From Taeniopygia guttata (Eukaryota; Chordata; Aves; Passeriformes; Estrildidae), in the NCBI RefSeq assembly GCF_048771995.1, contig NC_133025.1, positions 2,914,001-2,978,000 of the forward strand: a stretch of 64,000 nucleotides of DNA, given 5' to 3'. Below are positions 1-14,491 of the stretch, piece by piece (the first letter of the stretch is position 1; the number at the start of each line of letters is the position of its first letter). The notes beneath the pieces are model-generated. The model saw nothing but the letters and a program-made list of their open reading frames with translations. It did not search any database and was not told the origin of the DNA. The translations under genes and the position numbers were made by a program.

Positions 1-3000
1 AACCCCACAACACAGATCAGCTTTTAACTTTCTGTGAAAAGAAATGAAATCAGTTAGAGTTCCTAAAAGTATCATCTCCATTTTCATCATCCTCCATGAA
101 TATGAAAATTGTAGCTGATCAATTTTCTTCTGCCATAATAGTTAATTTCTAATAACTGGGAAATGTCTTAAGATTCACTCAGGTTATTCAGCCATCCATT
201 TACTGCTGCCATTCCTCAATGTTTTCATATATTCCACAGTGAAAGCTATTAAGTCTCTTCTGTCATTCTGAAACCTTTTGCTAGATGAGGAAAAGTGAAT
301 TAAAATTTAGTTATATAACCTGCAGAACCAAATGACAACTTAAATATAGCACACTCTGCAGTATGTGAACTTAGCAATTAATCTGCAGCTAAAATTCCTC
401 TTATTTGTCATTAATTTGTGGACAAAATTGTTTCTCCCAAGGTTAACATTTTCATTATCATCTGCAAACGATGGTACATCACCAAAGTTCAAGCCATTTG
501 AATGTAGAACACTTTTTACATTTTTAAATATTCCTAATTCAGGTTTTATAGCTCTCTTGAAAATAATTAGGCAGAAAATGGATTATTCCTCTTTCAATGA
601 ACAACTATTGGAAACATTCTGAAATTTCATGCTTTCAGGCACCAGTGGCCACAGAGAGAAATATGCCCTTTCAACCAAGTCCTTAATTATTTTATCAATT
701 GAAAGAGGAGCTAATATATTGTTGGCAATACACAAAGCACTGTCCTCCAGATCTGTATGATTTTATCCATGGGCTAATCCTGAAAATCAATTAACTGCTC
801 CAATCCAGTGATCTACACGAAGAGCTACAATAATGACATTACAATGCACCTCTGTCCCTCCTCCAGAACAAAAACCTTTCAAGAGTTTTGTTTTCAGGAG
901 CTGCAATAGAACTATTTTTATCATCTTTTATATTCCTGTGCTTTCCTGTATTTGCCAGTCCACGCCAAGTAACTTGGAGACAGCATTAATATTTGTTCTG
1001 GAGAAGGCTTTTTTGCTTTCCCTAATGATCCATTCCCATTCTTAGGTCAGGAGCAGAGGATTCTGGCTGAGTGTGTTTGGACCTGCTGATTGATAAGGAT
1101 TGATCCACATGGGGATTTAATTCAATTAACTAATGAAAACCATGGGCAGAGTCCTCAGATTTGACGTGGGGTCATGATTGCTTTGCTTGATTCATGCATG
1201 TGCTGGCCCAGTGGTTTTCAGAAAATGTGCCACATCTGGGCCAGATTTAGCGCACAATAAACACGGGAGATAAAGTTTTCTTTGGAGACCAAGGGGTTGG
1301 ATGTCCAGGGCTAACCACTCTGCACTTCCAGAAGACTGGGCCTGTTCAGCCTTTTGTATTTTGAGGGGAAAAAAATCACTCGTTTAACACTGGGAGAAGA
1401 GAGTCAGGCTTCTGCCTAAGAAAAAAGATGGGAAACAATGAATTTGGTTTCATTTAAGAGATGGACAGTCACAAACTGAGGCCAAGTGCACCCTACATGT
1501 TCAGTTGCCATGGAGACTGGCCTTTTTTTTTTTTTTAATGAACCTCTTCCCAAAAAAATCACCCCAATTAGATCTGCCCTCATGCATCACATATGCCTGA
1601 ACTGTTCCCTGAGGTTCCTTAAGTAGTTGTGACTGATTCATTCTCCTTGCTGACATCTAAAGAAATAACCTTTACTTCCCAGTTGCTGGGCCAGCTTCAG
1701 TTCCAGTTTCATCTCTCTACTTTCCCCACAGCCCAAAATGGGTCTCTCTTTGCTGTGATGCTAAATTCCTGCCAGGGTTCACCAAAGGAGAAAGGCCAGT
1801 CAAAAAGCATGGAAAAAAGCAAAGTTTGGAGGCAGAAGCATGGGAAAGAGGAAGAGGAGGAGGAGGCATCGGGGTGTATCTTGTGCTGCTTGACAGCTGC
1901 AGAGGTTTGTCTTTAAAACTCTGATATTTCACAACCTGATTGTGCTCAGCATGGCAGAGGCAGCTCTGTCTGGAGCAGGGACTGGGACAGGCCAGCTTTA
2001 GGTTTCCCTTTTTATTCTGAGTTGTTCAGTTCAGCTCTGGGTGCTTGATGATATATTAGACATCTGTCATCAACTGTGTTGCTCAGAAGCTGTCTCCCAG
2101 GATGTCCCATCACCTTCAGACAAAACCTTATGAGACTAGTGTGCCCTTCCATGACTTCAGAGCAAGAAAAATTAGAGCAAATGACCTTTTGAAGACCTGG
2201 GTGGGATTCTTTTGACTGAATGCAAACATCTGTGTAATAGGTGATCACATGGGAGTCCATTTGTAACTTTTAGGGAGATCCTGGCATTTCCAGGGAATGA
2301 TTCAGCTCACCCAAATGCAGTCAGGATTAAAGCAAGTGCTGATTTTACTCCAGTGGCTGCCAGAGGAGAGTTCAGCACAGCTGGAGGCCCTGGCAGTAAA
2401 GCTTGACTAAAGTCACTCTCATGTAAACATCTCTGAATTCATCCTCATGCTGGACCCATGAGTTCACACTGACTGGTACCAATCATTTTGGGAAATTCTA
2501 ATAACACTGACTAATTTAGTTTTACAGAGAAATTCCACTTTTAGTGATTAATCTGCAGTGAATTGTTGCAAAATTCAGGGGGGTGGATGAAATGAACATT
2601 TTGGAAGGCAGAAAGAGTGTTATGTTAATTAGCTGCAATCATAAAGGGAGGAGAAAGCTTCTCCGAAAGCTGCACTCCTCTGATTTACAAGGATTTCAGC
2701 TGATTTTGCTGAAGCTGATTTTGTTCTCCATCTGAAAGGTCATTTCCAATCTAAATGAGTCTAAGTTTTAAGCGGAGAAATTACTATTAAAAACTCACAT
2801 TAAAGGGCAAGGTGTTTGCATAGCTACAACTGGTTATGAAAAGAATAATGGGAATTCTTCTGGTGGCCAAAGCAATTTTGCCTGCACATTTTGTGATGAT
2901 TTGGAAGCTGAAAGCTGCGGGATTACAACTCTGACCTCCACAAGTTATCACACAATCAGCTCAGCCTTGGGAGTCTGTGGCCACATGAAGAATTTCCAGA

Positions 3001-3994
3001 TGCAGCACAAAGAGTTTCTCTGGTTGGGCTGATGTTGCTTCTAAACACCCCCCAAAAAATTTCAGGGGTGATTCTGAAATCAGGTGAGTTCCTGTTCTTC
3101 ACACAAAGCTCCTCACAGGGGTGTTTTAAGTCAAGGCCAGAGGACATCATTTGTGTTGTTTAAACCACCCAAGCCATAAAAAAGACTCTTCACTTTGAAT
3201 TTATGAACGCTATTAACTTCCCCAGGAAAAGTCCCTCTCTCTTATTAAATCATTCCCTGGGAAGAGACAACCACACAAGTCATCCTTGGAGGAGGGAAAA
3301 ACCACGGCCCTGCTTTAGAGGCTTCCAGATAAAAATTAATTAGCAAAACGTACTGTGTAAATTCAGCAATATGCAAATGAGAGCAAATCTGAAGGAGTGT
3401 GTGGAGGGCTGAGCTGATGCTTTATTACTGTTATATTTTGCATAAAAAGTATAAATAGTTTACCTGTTTCACAAAATTTTCAATGATTTGTGATGTAATT
3501 GGGGATAATAATGGTACCATTAAATATACATACAGAGATACAAAATATTTTGTATCATTTATGGCTTCTGTGGCTTTTACACTCCCAGTTTATAGATCTA
3601 AAAGTGGAATTATTTTTTTCAATTTTAATTAAGGTTTCACAGGTTGTGTGCTTGTGTAGTTCTTAATATTCTCAGCAATAGTGAAATATATTTCTTGAGA
3701 AGAGTTGAGGATGAACTTCACTGAATATTTTTTATGCTTTTGAACAAAACTTGTCTCATGAGTGTTCTAGGGAGCATTTTTCCCAATCCAGACCCTTTTC
3801 CAGAGCTGGCAGCTGGGTTTGGGGACAGCAGGGACAGCACTTACAAGGTGTGTGGATATTCACTCTTGCTAAGCCCAGACATGATTTGTTGCTCATGCCA
3901 TGGATCCCCATTCATGTGCAAATATGTTATGCTTAAAATAACAACTTTATCTACTGCCAGGAAGAGAGGAAAGAGAAGGAAAAGAGTCCTGGGC
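1..3994. other. Unique intergenic DNA, no gene seen
   Basis: AT-leaning single-copy sequence with short T and A runs (for example a T run near 1508-1518). Open frames here are at most about 95 codons, lack recognisable domains and show no chain of splice-compatible exons. A few stretches rich in TAAT/ATTA cores (for example about 2600-2760) could be regulatory, but nothing in the single sequence proves it. Confidence 0.6.
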
Positions 3995-4367
3995 TACTGG
4001 AATAAATCACATGGACTCCATTTTCTTCATGGTGGAAAAAGCTTATTCTTTAGCCACATAATTCCTTTTTACACAGTTTTACAGACCTCACGTGTGACTC
4101 CAATTGGTCAGGAGATTTCTTGCCAATCCCTTTATTGGTCAGTAACAAGTTGTTATCCTGTATTGATTGGTCAAACTCTCGGTGTGTACATGTAGGGAAA
4201 GCTGTTTGTGAGAGATAGTTCCCATTTTTCTATCTAAGGGTGTAAAAGCAGTTTATAGAGGTGCTGGTTGTTTTTTCACCCCGGAATAGATTGTTGTGCT
4301 AACCAACTGCTCACACCAGGATTGCTTTCACATGGCAACGTGCAAAGGGCTAGCCTGATAAGGCCAG
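3995..4367 (-). mobile_element. Probable solo LTR of an avian endogenous retrovirus
   Basis: The segment resembles a common passerine LTR as I recall it: a stretch near 4005-4050 reading 'cacatggactccatttt', three ATTGGTCA/CCAAT-type boxes at about 4105, 4135 and 4165, and a purine/T-rich terminal portion near 4270-4350. The CCAAT-like boxes fit a U3 promoter region, and an AATAAG-like signal on the minus strand near 4045 suggests minus orientation. Ends are approximate and I could not identify a target-site duplication. No internal retroviral genes flank it. Confidence 0.55.
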
Positions 4368-4762
4368 TCACTGATTCCAGGAGAGCAGGCTGGATTTTAT
4401 GAAGCCTTTCTTTATGATTTTTCTACCTTACTGCAACACTGGACAATTATGCAAGATCTGTTTGGTCTGGTGTTGAATGCAACCAAGGCTGGATGGAGCC
4501 CAGCTCCATTCCAGCTGGAATTCCTTTGGTTTAACCGTAGACACCCCCTGGGCACCGAGCAGAGTTTGTGTCTGAGCCAGTCAGCCCCAAATCATTCCCA
4601 TATCAAAGCACAATCCATAATTTTCTCCTGGAGGCCACAGCTGCAGGATGAGGTGTGACGTGTCTGGAGGTGTTCCTTTCTCCCACTGCTCACAAGGTTT
4701 GTCCAAGTAACCTTGCACAAGAGTTGATTTTCATTTAAGGGTCCCTTAAATCAGGACTGATG
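4368..4762. other. Unique intergenic DNA
   Basis: No gene or recognisable repeat seen. An open frame of 69 codons (4449-4658) has no recognisable domain and is probably chance. Confidence 0.5.
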
Positions 4763-5160
4763 GAAGCTCCCCAAGCCGCTCAGCAGCCTGGAGAAAAAAA
4801 AGCTCCAGGGAAATCTTACAGAACATTCCAGTACCTAAAGGAGCTATGAGAGAGCTGGACAACGACTTTGGACAAGGGATGGAGGGACAGGGCAAGAGGA
4901 AGGAAGGGAAGAGGAAATGGCTTAAAACTGCGTGAGGACAGGGTGAAATGGGATGTTGAGAAGGAATTCCTGCCTGAGAGGGTGTGAGGCCCTGGAATAG
5001 GGTTCCCAGAGCAGCTGTGGCTTCCCCTGTATCCCTGGAAGTGTCCAAGGCCAGGCTGGATGGGGCTTGGAGCAACCTGGGATGGTGGAAGTTGTCCTTA
5101 CATGGCAGGAACTGGAACAAGATGATCCTTAAGGTCAATTCCCACTCAAACCATTTCAAT
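4763..5160 (+). mobile_element. CR1 LINE, 3' fragment
   Basis: The order of motifs matches the avian CR1 3' region: 'aagctccaggg', then 'cagtacctaaaggagc', then 'gaggccctggaatagg', 'gtgtccaaggccaggctgg', and finally the CR1 terminus 'gatgatccttaaggtc' with 'cactcaaaccatttc'. It is 5' truncated, as is usual for CR1, and not coding. The 149-codon minus-strand frame here (4746-5195) is antisense CR1 and not a gene. Confidence 0.9.
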
Positions 5161-6454
5161 ATGCCACAATTAGATACTTCATTATGGGCAGCCATAATTT
5201 AGACCCTGCTCCCACCCCAGCAGCTCCCACACCAGGCACAGGTGAAACCCTTGCACCACATCTGGAGGAAGGATTTCAAGATTTCAGTGCCTTTTAGCCA
5301 GGAAAATTCTTCCAGTGGTTTCCCAGTTCTTCCTGTTCGTGTTGTGCTCCTAAGAAGAGCTGTGCAGCGATTGCTTTGCATAAAAGACATGAATTTGAGT
5401 TGTGGCTACTGTCACCAGACATCTGAGATGGGGGAAGATGAATCCCATCACAATTCCACTCGGGCAAGTGGGCAATTAACCTTTCTTTCCCCTTTCCACT
5501 CTGAGTTATGGATTTATGAGGTAAAAGGGGCAACAAAGAAGTGCTTTAATGTGAGTTATTTAGCCCAAAGAATTACCATGTGCCTTTCCATCATTTGAGT
5601 CGTGGCACAGATCTGATTAACAAAATGCATCATGTATCAGTCTGCCCTCAGACACCTTCCTGGGAGGAACAGGGGCTCTTTTCATGGAGAGGGGGCATGA
5701 GGGAGCAAAGTCTGGATTTTACTGTGACAGGGAGATTTATCCCGGGAGGAATGACAAAGGACAAGAGCATCAAGGTGCTGGAACATGGAAAGGCCCCTTG
5801 ATCACCAGAGATGCAGGAAGAAGTTGGACAATGGTTTTGCCCCATTGACAAAGCAATGAGCAGGATTGCTCCAAGGATAAGAACAATCTTCCCCATTTTC
5901 CCTCACTTTTCACTGTTTCCTAATATCAAGGTTAATCTTTCTGCTGCAATTTAACCCCATGGCTTTCCTGCCCTGCCACCAATGTCTGTGGAGAATCATG
6001 TCTTTAGGGCATAAAAAGAGACTGCAGGGTGGACAACGATGTGGACACCACAGAGAAAGGGATTTAAATTTGAGGGCTCATCCACCCCCTAAGGATGTAA
6101 GAGAGCTGGTAGGAGCCAGCAGGAAAAGCAGTGGAACAGGGAGAAAAATAGGTATCTTGTTTGCTTTCTTTTTTCATAAGGGAAAAAAAAAGAGAAACTT
6201 ATAAAAATTGCATGAGCTGGAATTCTGCAACAGAGCTGGAGACTGCATCCAAGCCTTCTGAGAGCCTGCAGGAGCTGTAACAGCTTGGTTGCCAAAACCT
6301 TCTCCTTTTTCAGCAGCTGCAAAGGAGAATCACAGGTCCAAACCATCCAAATCTTTGTAAAAAAATGGAAAAGTGCAAAAAATTCCCTTCCTTGGTCAGA
6401 AAGGATACCCACCTGCAGAAAACCAAGGGACAGCAAATACAGATGTGCAGGCGG
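5161..6454. other. Unique intergenic DNA
   Basis: Open frames of up to 118 codons on both strands overlap each other and have no recognisable domain. No repeat or RNA gene is apparent. Confidence 0.5.
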
Positions 6455-6553
6455 GAGTGTTTAGGACATGGAGCAGTGCTGGGTTTGGCAGTGCTGGGTT
6501 AACAGCTGGAACTGATGATCTTCGAGGTCCTTCCCAAATGAAATGATTCTGTG
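6455..6553 (+). mobile_element. CR1 LINE, short 3' tail
   Basis: 'aggacatggagcag' followed by 'gggttaacagctgg', 'actgatgatcttcgagg' and 'aatgattctgtg' follows the order of the CR1 3' end (consensus-like 'gttggacttgatgatctt ... atgattctatg'). Divergent, so probably an older copy. Confidence 0.75.
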
Positions 6554-9500
6554 TTAGAGGCAGAACAGAGATATTTCATGGAAGGTGGTGACCTGGCTGA
6601 TTTCCACTTATCCTGGGTCATTTTTGCACAGTTGTGTGTTCCCAGGCATCTGCTTCAATCACAGCTGGTGTAAAATTCCAGACTTGTCTTACCTGGTGCT
6701 GGAAAATGAAGGATACAGAGGTTTTCCCTTATGTGATGTCCACCACCACTCAGATGGTGCCCACACCACCTCATTCCTGCCCAGGATCAAGCAGCACTGG
6801 TGCATTTTGAGAGAGAAAAAGGTGGGGACACACGTAAACCAACAAATTTATCCTCTCCTGAGCATTCCTCTTTCACCCTGGCATGGCCTTCTGGCCTCCC
6901 TGTGCTCACATCTCCAAACAGGAGTGGAGAACTTGACCACATCCTCAAATTTTCAGAAAGAGAGCAGGAAAAAGCTGAAGTTAACATTGCCATGCCAGGT
7001 CATTTTATCAAAGAAAAGGGGATTAGCAAGCAGGAGATGAAAAGCCTCCCCTGCAGGAGCCATCTGGCAATTCCAGAGAACACAGACACGATCAGGAAGC
7101 CTTTTCTGACCTGGCAGATAGGGATAGTGGGCTGGGAGTGGGATCAGCCAGGATGAGTGTGTGACCCCCCAGCCCTACAAGAACCCTCAGCACCTTCTCA
7201 ACCCTCTTTTCCCAAGAACAGAAACCAAGAGAAGAAAACAACCCAACCCAAGCTGCTCGTGAGAGATTGATTTATTCTGTGCTGGCAGGAAAAAGAGGAG
7301 ACAAGGTGAACTGGAGACAACAAATGCAATTAAAAGGGAAGGGAGGCATTCCCTGAAATGGCTGTTTCCAGCAGGCAATATGCTGTGGATTAGAACGTCT
7401 CAGGCCCGGAGTGGCAACATATGGCAAAACTCCCTCCATCCCACATTAAACCCTGGCATTTTGCAGCTGTCAAGATTAAGCTGTTTGTATGAGTAACATT
7501 GTAGTTTGCTTATAGGGAAATAATATGTAGCCAGTTATGATTAATCAAGGTGTCCAAAAGCTGCTGCGGGCGCCTGGAAGAGATTGGGTTCCGTGGCAGG
7601 AGCTTTGTCTCTTAAATTATTGACATATTTTCCCTTTTTAAAAAATTTTTTCTCTTTCTTCTGTGCGTGCTGCTTTTCCCTCTCCTCCTCAGGGCACACA
7701 GGCAGTTGGGAAGAGGCAGATTTCATCCCTGTGGTCCTCTCAGGAAAAATCCAACAGCTAGGGCTGGCTCCATCCATCAGCTGAGGGATGATGCCTTTGC
7801 TTCACTGACCCAAGTGGGCATAAGGTTGTGCCTTCCAGAGCAGAATTTGTTCCTTTGTTGCAAAAAAAAAAAAAAAAAAAAACAAACAAAAAAAAAAACT
7901 TCCTTTGGAAATCTGGAGGCTTTTCTCCACATGGGATCATGTTATTTTTGTTGCTAGAGATGCTGGCTATCCCTCTCTCCTGCCAAGAGAACTTGTGGAT
8001 GCCTCACCCCTGGAAGAATCCTTTGGACAGGTGTTTGTGTGCCCTTGCTGCTGGATTTTCCATGTAGGGAAAATGCTTTTTCCCAGTTTTGCCCAAATCT
8101 TGTTTTTCAAATTGCACATAAGGCAGCCAGCAGCTCCTGATGGGAAGACAAAGAAGCAGCTCTGTTCCTGGCTAGCCCTCTTGGCAGGGAGGCTGTAGAT
8201 CTTGGTTTTATAAGGGCAGAAAACAGGTGATTTACAGCAGAACAACTCCATAGAAATCAATGGGAAGTTATGCTAGAAAATATTGCATATTGTTCTGAGA
8301 TCCTCCTGGGAAGGGTTTTACAACCAGCCTGTCCTGACTCTGACAGTTTCCTCTGGACATTTTATTGAGTGACCATTTCAACAGAGCACTCAAATCTCTC
8401 CCTCTTACCTTGGGCAAAATTTTTACCCAACTTTCTACGCAAACACACAGGACCAGCTGTGGAATCTGGCCTAAAACACTTTTACACACTCTATCCTTTC
8501 CTAATGATAATCCAACAGCCTTTTAATCTGCAGATTCATCACTGTTGTCCTCCCACCACGAGCCCCCGAGGAGATTTATCCCTCCTCCTCTGCCCCATCA
8601 ACATTTGTTGCTGATTAGTCAATATTTTCAGGCTGGGTGTTTGGAACAGGATGCCTGGCAAAGGCAGCCACCCCATCTCCCTGGATGAGCCACTTATGGG
8701 AAACAATCCTCTCCATAGGAGGCTGTTAATAGGGGCTGCAGAGAGAGTTATAGATAATCAATGCAGAAATCACATTTGTAAATGGCCCCTGTAGCTGCTT
8801 AATTAAGCACAGCGTTCTGGCATCAGGCATTAAGGCGCTTTAAGGCCTATTTGTCTTCACAGAAAGTATCTCAACAATATATTTGCAATTCTCTGCTAAC
8901 CCAGCCTAATCTCACCTGCCTTTTGTGGATTAACAGGATAAAGCGATTTAAATAACGGTGAGGCACTTCTGGGGAAGGTGTGGAATCAATGACAGTGCCA
9001 AAGGAATATTTGCTTTTGATGCTCCGCTGAACAAATTTTTTCTCCCTTTTAACTTTCCTCTTGCATCTGACACCTGGGATGTGCTCTGCAAACCTCTGAG
9101 CCACTAGGAAACTTTCCCTTTCTGACAGAGAGCTTGGGATGTGGCAGGGGGCAGATCATCAGCCAAGTTATTCCTGAAAGAAGGAGAAAAGGAGGGATTC
9201 AGAAGCAGGCAGGAGAGCCGATTGTTTATGCTGCTGTGGTTGTTATTATTATTTTATCTCCCACACTCCCTGCTAACAGATGTTCATTTTGGAAATGTCT
9301 TTGGGGATTTTGTTTTACCCTCCTCCTCTTCTTATCTCTCTTCAAATTCCTCATTCTTCAGTCCCTCTCCTGCTTCCATCTCCGGTGAAAATTCAGTCTT
9401 GGAGCGTGTGATCAGCTGCTCTTGGGAGATTGGGCTGCATCTCAGGAGCACCTCAGTCCAATCAATGTCCTTCCCAAAAAAATCCACCTGCTCCCCAGGT

Positions 9501-10854
9501 GCAAGACATCCAAACTCCTTCTCAGGTTTCCAGACAGACAACAGCTGGGACAGAGATAATAAACTGCACATTTCCAAGGGAAACTCAAACCTGCACAGTT
9601 TGACCAAAACAAATCCCCAAATGTTCAAGTTTTCCTCCTTTCTCTCCACTTTTCCACTAAGTTACAGCACAAATTTTTAAAATTTTTTCTTTTGTAAATT
9701 TTAAGTCTAAAAATGCCATGATGAGGTGCAGCCAATGCCACAGAAATGAGAGTTGGGATCCTGGACAAATGTGACTTCATCCGATATTAATAATATCAAT
9801 TTAATCTCGCTAAGAACCTCAGCTATTTAAAATAACTTCTTGTTCTCTGACATTTCTATTTGCCTACTGCCAGAAAATCTAGAATAAACCCATGGTGGTG
9901 GCACTCTTTCAGTGAATAAACCTGTCACGACTTTTGGGGGTGACTTCAGACCTCCCTCCTGCCAGGAACTGTGAAATTGGAAGGAATATTGTGCAAATCA
10001 AATGGTGGGAATGTTTCCAGCAAGAGTAAAAATTTACTTGGCTGCTGCTGAGCCTGGGAGAAGCCAGGCCCGTGGGTTGTCTGCAAATAGGTGTCATTTT
10101 AGACATCCCATTCCCTACCTGGCCCCAGCACAATTTCCAAAGGGTTTGGGAGTCTCAGTCTGTGTCACATCTGCTAGCCTGGAGCATCTCAGATGGCACA
10201 AGGAAAGGAAATGTATGATACTTGTCTAGGAAGGAAATTCAGATGTATTTTCAAAGATTGTGTCAAAGGGAGCTGCAAAACAAAGCCAGGCTGTGCTAGG
10301 CAAAACAACGAGGTGTGGAAAGGCCAAAATCCCACCCAGCCTTCCCCATCCTACAGCATCATCACAGGGAAAATCCCAGGGGTGTGATCCAGCTTATCCC
10401 ATCCCTGTGTTTAATGATCAGGGCCCCTTTTATCACCAGTGCTCCCCATTTGTCCTGCACACTGTCAGGGTGGGAGATTGAGGCAGAAATCATTCCTGTG
10501 CCTGAGGGGTGGGTGATGGTGGGGTCTGGTCGTGGTTCACGTGCTGTGACCCCCTCGGTCCTCCCAGCTTCCATCAATCTGCTGGTGACAAGGCTCATAA
10601 AGCACTGCCTCCTGCTCCTGCTGCACAGGGAGGAGCTGGCAGGGATGTGGGAAGATCCTGGAGGCAGAGAACTCTGGCAGCAGATAAATCCTTGGGTGGG
10701 AACAAGGCTGGTGTGTCCTGAGTGTCTGCACATCCTCTGACAGGGAGCATTTCATGGGGGGTGTAAGAGGGACAGGGAAAAGTGGGATTTGGTGATTGGA
10801 AAAGGTAAAAGAAAATATCCTTAGGCACAAGGTGGGGATGGTCCTGTGCAGGGC
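6554..10854. other. Unique intergenic DNA with a poly-A tract and possible conserved stretches
   Basis: No gene recognised. A homopolymer-rich A tract interrupted by single C bases lies at about 7861-7900. The stretches 7440-7560 and 8690-8960 are rich in TAAT, AATTA and TTAAT cores and could be regulatory. The 179-codon plus-strand frame at 9141-9680 is the longest in unique DNA here; its product is Ser/Leu-rich with no domain I recognise. Confidence 0.5.
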
Positions 10855-11925
<1,071 letters not shown>

Positions 11926-13852
11926 CTGTGCACAGAAGATCCCACATGGACAGATCAAAGCCTTTGAGAATCTTTCCAATCACCTGTTGGTTGTCAGGCT
12001 GCAAAGGAGGAATTTAAAAGAGAATCTCAACCCCTTGTCCCTCCTGGTGTCACTTGCAGCTCTGGTACTGGACATCAATGCCAGAGGATGTTTAGGTACA
12101 TCCTTTAGCTTTTTTAGAGGAGGAGGGGTGAGCAGACCCATGGGCATGGATTTCTGGGTGATATCTCCAGGCAGGGATAAGAATTCTGTATTTTTTTACT
12201 GCTCCACCTCTCCTCTCACATCCTCAGACTCTTCCCCTGTGGATGGTGAAAAGTTTCCTCACAGGTACGAAACACTGGGGTTCACCAAGGGTTTGCAGTG
12301 AGCAGGGATTTGATTTCTTCTGTGTATTTCAGGCAACATTTTTCATCCACAAAGCAACAGATGAACACAGCTGTTCCCTGCTGGGCTCCATTACCGCTCC
12401 CTGGCTGAGCTGTTCCCTACTTGAAGACAGCAAACGGAGAAGATTTCCATATCCAGCACAGAGGAGCAGGCAGGCTGGGTCAGGTGGGCAGTCAGGACCC
12501 ACATTAACCTCTCAACAACTGCAAAATTCCCTGCAGGATCACTGATGGAGACAGCAGGCCAGTTTAAATCTCCTTTTCCTTTTTCCCCTCGAAGATTTAG
12601 CACTGTGCACACCACGGCTCGTTTGTTTTGGGGGAGGTTTAATCCCATTTGGTAAAAACAGCTGTTAAACTTGCAGACAGGCTCCAATCCAGATGCTAAA
12701 TATCTTCCAATTCATGTCTTTTCCTGCTTCCACAAAACCCCTCTCCTCCTTCCTCAGTACATGTAAAAGAAATGAATAAAACCAGCTTTTGCTCTCCTGT
12801 ATTCATGGCTGAATGGGAAAATCTTTAAATTTGTCCCCACCATGTGCTCTGTGACCCTGCTTTTTGATCTAATGGCTATTACTCTACCAGGAGAGTGAAT
12901 TCCTAAGATTATAATGAGTCTTAAGAGCTTAAAGCAGAGATTTTTAAAATTAAACACCTCGAAAGTACCTGTAAGTGATCACCTTTACTCCTAACTATTG
13001 AAATAAACTCAAATTAGGCTTGAAAACACTTTGGAAAAATTAATATTCCCAGGCTGGGGGCCAGACTGATTCCAGAATCCATTATGTTAATCCTGGACAT
13101 GGGAGATGTCCCAGGAGATGGGACAACACCTCAATTACTCTTCAGTGCTGGGAAATGTCCTCCTGGCCTCTCATCTCTGGGCCTCAGTTGCTCTGTCTGG
13201 AGAAAGAAATTCACATTACTTCTGTCTTCAAAGTCCTTTGTGCCTTCCCATCCCTCTAGGGTGGAAAAGCATTATTTTTCAGTATTTATGCCAAAGATGC
13301 CCATCCTTTACTTAGTGATTATTCTTTCTTTCAGCCCTAACACTGCAGAGGTAAAAGCTGCAGCTCAACCCAGGACTGATTTTCTCCTAAAGTTGACAAA
13401 ATTCTGCATGAACAATGCCAGAGTTTTTCTGGAGCTGCCAAGGGATCAATTAACAGCAGAGTTTGATTTTTTTTTTTTTCCTGAACAACAACAAAAAATC
13501 AATTAAAATATTTTGGGAGTATAATGTAAATACTTTCCAAGTCCTTAGAATAGGTGCTGTTGGACTTCCTGCAGAACATTTTTTGGGAGGGGGTGAAATT
13601 TTTACACTTTGTTAGCTGAGAGTTCATCAGAAATATCATTTATCCAAGGATGTTTATCAGCAGGACACACGGGATGCCCCACATATTTCTGGGAATTAAT
13701 TTCCCACGCCATTCATCACATTCCTATGGCCAAGGTTTGCAGAACCTGGGCTCTGCAGCTCACTGTGCTCTAACCTCCCACTGTGCTCTGTCTTGCACAG
13801 ACTCCTGGGATCATCTCAGATGGATATTTCCAACTAAAATTTAGCATCTCCT
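11926..13852. other. Unique intergenic DNA
   Basis: No gene or repeat recognised. Open frames of up to 140 codons (13084-13506) have no recognisable domain. A short T tract lies at about 13469-13481. Confidence 0.5.
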
Positions 13853-13940
13853 ATCACAGAATCAGCTTGGGAAAGACCTTTGAGATCGTCAAGTCCAACC
13901 TAAGACCTAACACCACCTTGTCAACCAGACCATATAAACT
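13853..13940 (-). mobile_element. CR1 LINE, 3' tail (minus strand)
   Basis: 'atcacagaatcagcttggg', 'aaagacctttgagatcgtc' and 'aagtccaacctaagacc' match the reverse complement of the CR1 terminus, followed by the 'caccttgtcaaccagaccat' portion. Short, 5' truncated. Confidence 0.8.
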
Positions 13941-14491
13941 CCTGTGAGGAACAGGTCTCCACGGGATTTGGGTGTCCATTCCCCTGCCAATCCAAAAAAT
14001 TCCTAAAGCCACAAAAAAGTGCTTTATCTCACCCCAAAGTAGAGGATTTTGTGAGCCCTGGGTTGATCACTGACTTTGATGCTGAGATCTTTATGAGCTC
14101 ACACGTGGTCCTGTTTGTAAATCCATCCTTAACTACAGATGCCATTGAAGATCTTTGTTTACACAGCTAAACTCTCCTCCCCTCTGGAGTACCTTTAATG
14201 TACAAATCTGCACCTGAGCTGAGTGTCCTGGCTCCCTGCAGGCAGCTGGGGTCAGCTGAGATCATCAGTGCAGTTAAAGCTGTCGTTCAAGCGATGAGAA
14301 GCGGATGAGAGATGAACCACATGAAATTTCAGTGCTCACACCGACTGTCTCTCCTGATAGAGATCACTGAGGGTGACATGCTCAGAGGCAGATTCTCTCT
14401 TGTATCCTTGGGTGATTGTCCAGACTCCTTCCCTAATCAGTGCTGAGATTGGCACCTACAGTCCTGCCTCCCTCTTAGATACCTCACGTAG
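13941..14491. other. Unique intergenic DNA
   Basis: No gene or recognisable repeat seen. Confidence 0.45.

Noticed and set aside
9141..9680. 179-codon plus-strand frame
   Set aside because: No recognisable domain, overlapped by a minus-strand frame of 105 codons, and no splice or promoter context.
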